DNA of 8,397 bases from JAICJR01 sp036491015 (lineage in GTDB: Bacteria > Actinomycetota > Thermoleophilia > Solirubrobacterales > Thermoleophilaceae), in NCBI GenBank assembly GCA_036491015.1, contig DASXCV010000390.1:1-8397 (forward strand), read 5' to 3'. The position numbers and the translations under genes are program-made. Of the stretch, positions 6,621 to 8,397 are shown in pieces. Under the pieces are notes generated by a model that was not told the DNA's origin, ran no database searches, and was given only the letters and a program-made list of their open reading frames with translations. The stretch's first letter is position 1, and every line of letters starts with the position of its first letter.

Positions 6621-6657
6621 GCGATCACCAGACTCGATTCCTCGAGTCTGAGATCGC
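6621..6657 (+). other. Strong hairpin in the rRNA leader, just after boxA
   Basis: GCGATC (6621-6626) pairs with GATCGC (6652-6657), and CAGACTCGA (6629-6637) pairs with TCGAGTCTG (6642-6650) around a TTCC loop. The result is 15 base pairs broken by a 2x1 internal loop. It lies 9 nt beyond boxA. It may be part of the antitermination (nut-like) signal or a processing stem. No coding sequence is present here. Confidence 0.75.
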
Positions 6658-6670
6658 GTCCAGGTTCGAC

Positions 6671-6703
6671 CCGTCGTCCTACCGTTTTCGGTAGCGGCGA
6701 CGG
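6671..6703 (+). other. Second hairpin in the rRNA leader
   Basis: CTACCG (6679-6684) and CGGTAG (6689-6694) pair around a TTTT loop. CCGTCG (6671-6676) and CGACGG (6698-6703) extend the stem past a 2x3 internal loop. From here to the 16S start (6704-6842) I see no gene, tRNA or further clear element. That stretch probably includes the 5' half of the RNase III processing stem, whose partner would lie outside the window. Confidence 0.65.
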
Positions 6704-6842
6704 CCAGATACAAAACCTCGTCAAGTCCGAGGGACGCTGCCACGTGTACGGCGGCCCCCATCAGTACGGACATGACAACTCTGTTTAACGACTTGTGGCG
6801 ACCGGCCGGCCGCTTGCGGTCAGCCAACTGTCACGAATCACT

Positions 6843-8390
<1,548 letters not shown>

Positions 8391-8397
8391 CTAGGGA

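Noticed and set aside
6441..6842. Possible tRNA gene or small protein between tyrS and 16S
   Set aside because: No cloverleaf with GTTCRANNC and matching acceptor arms was found; GGTTCGACCC at 6663-6672 resembles a T-arm by chance but has no acceptor or anticodon partner.

Overview
The window is about 70% G+C and reads as chromosome of a deep-branching actinobacterium. The 16S rRNA gene at the right end has actinobacterial features, and its variable regions look to me most like class Thermoleophilia (Solirubrobacterales/Gaiellales relatives). That placement is from memory and unconfirmed. Codon use is uniformly GC-rich. I see no insertion sequence, phage gene, CRISPR array, toxin-antitoxin pair or defence gene.

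Layout, left to right. (1) Positions 1-929, minus strand: most of an extended short-chain dehydrogenase/reductase (SDR), cut by the window edge. (2) Its start lies only 16 bp from that of argH (argininosuccinate lyase, last step of arginine synthesis), read on the plus strand. argH overlaps the next gene, a 3-methyladenine DNA glycosylase (Aag/MPG), at a GTGA junction, so these two form a coupled operon. (3) A class A penicillin-binding protein (glycosyltransferase plus transpeptidase) converges on the glycosylase with only 24 bp between them. (4) tyrS (tyrosyl-tRNA synthetase) diverges from the penicillin-binding protein gene across 93 bp. (5) A 402-bp non-coding stretch follows tyrS. It holds a tyrS-type terminator, two candidate rRNA promoters, a boxA antitermination element and two strong hairpins. 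(6) A full-length 16S rRNA gene follows, and the window ends a few bases past its 3' end, so the 23S and 5S genes should lie just outside.

The genes are core housekeeping functions: amino-acid synthesis, DNA repair, cell-wall synthesis, tRNA charging and ribosomal RNA. I found no new multi-gene system. The most interesting signals are in the short regulatory gaps. Both divergent gaps contain a CTAG-centred site that gives a TANNNT -10 box on each strand, sometimes placed so that the transcript would start at or next to the start codon (leaderless). The rRNA leader has an unusual promoter-terminator-promoter order.
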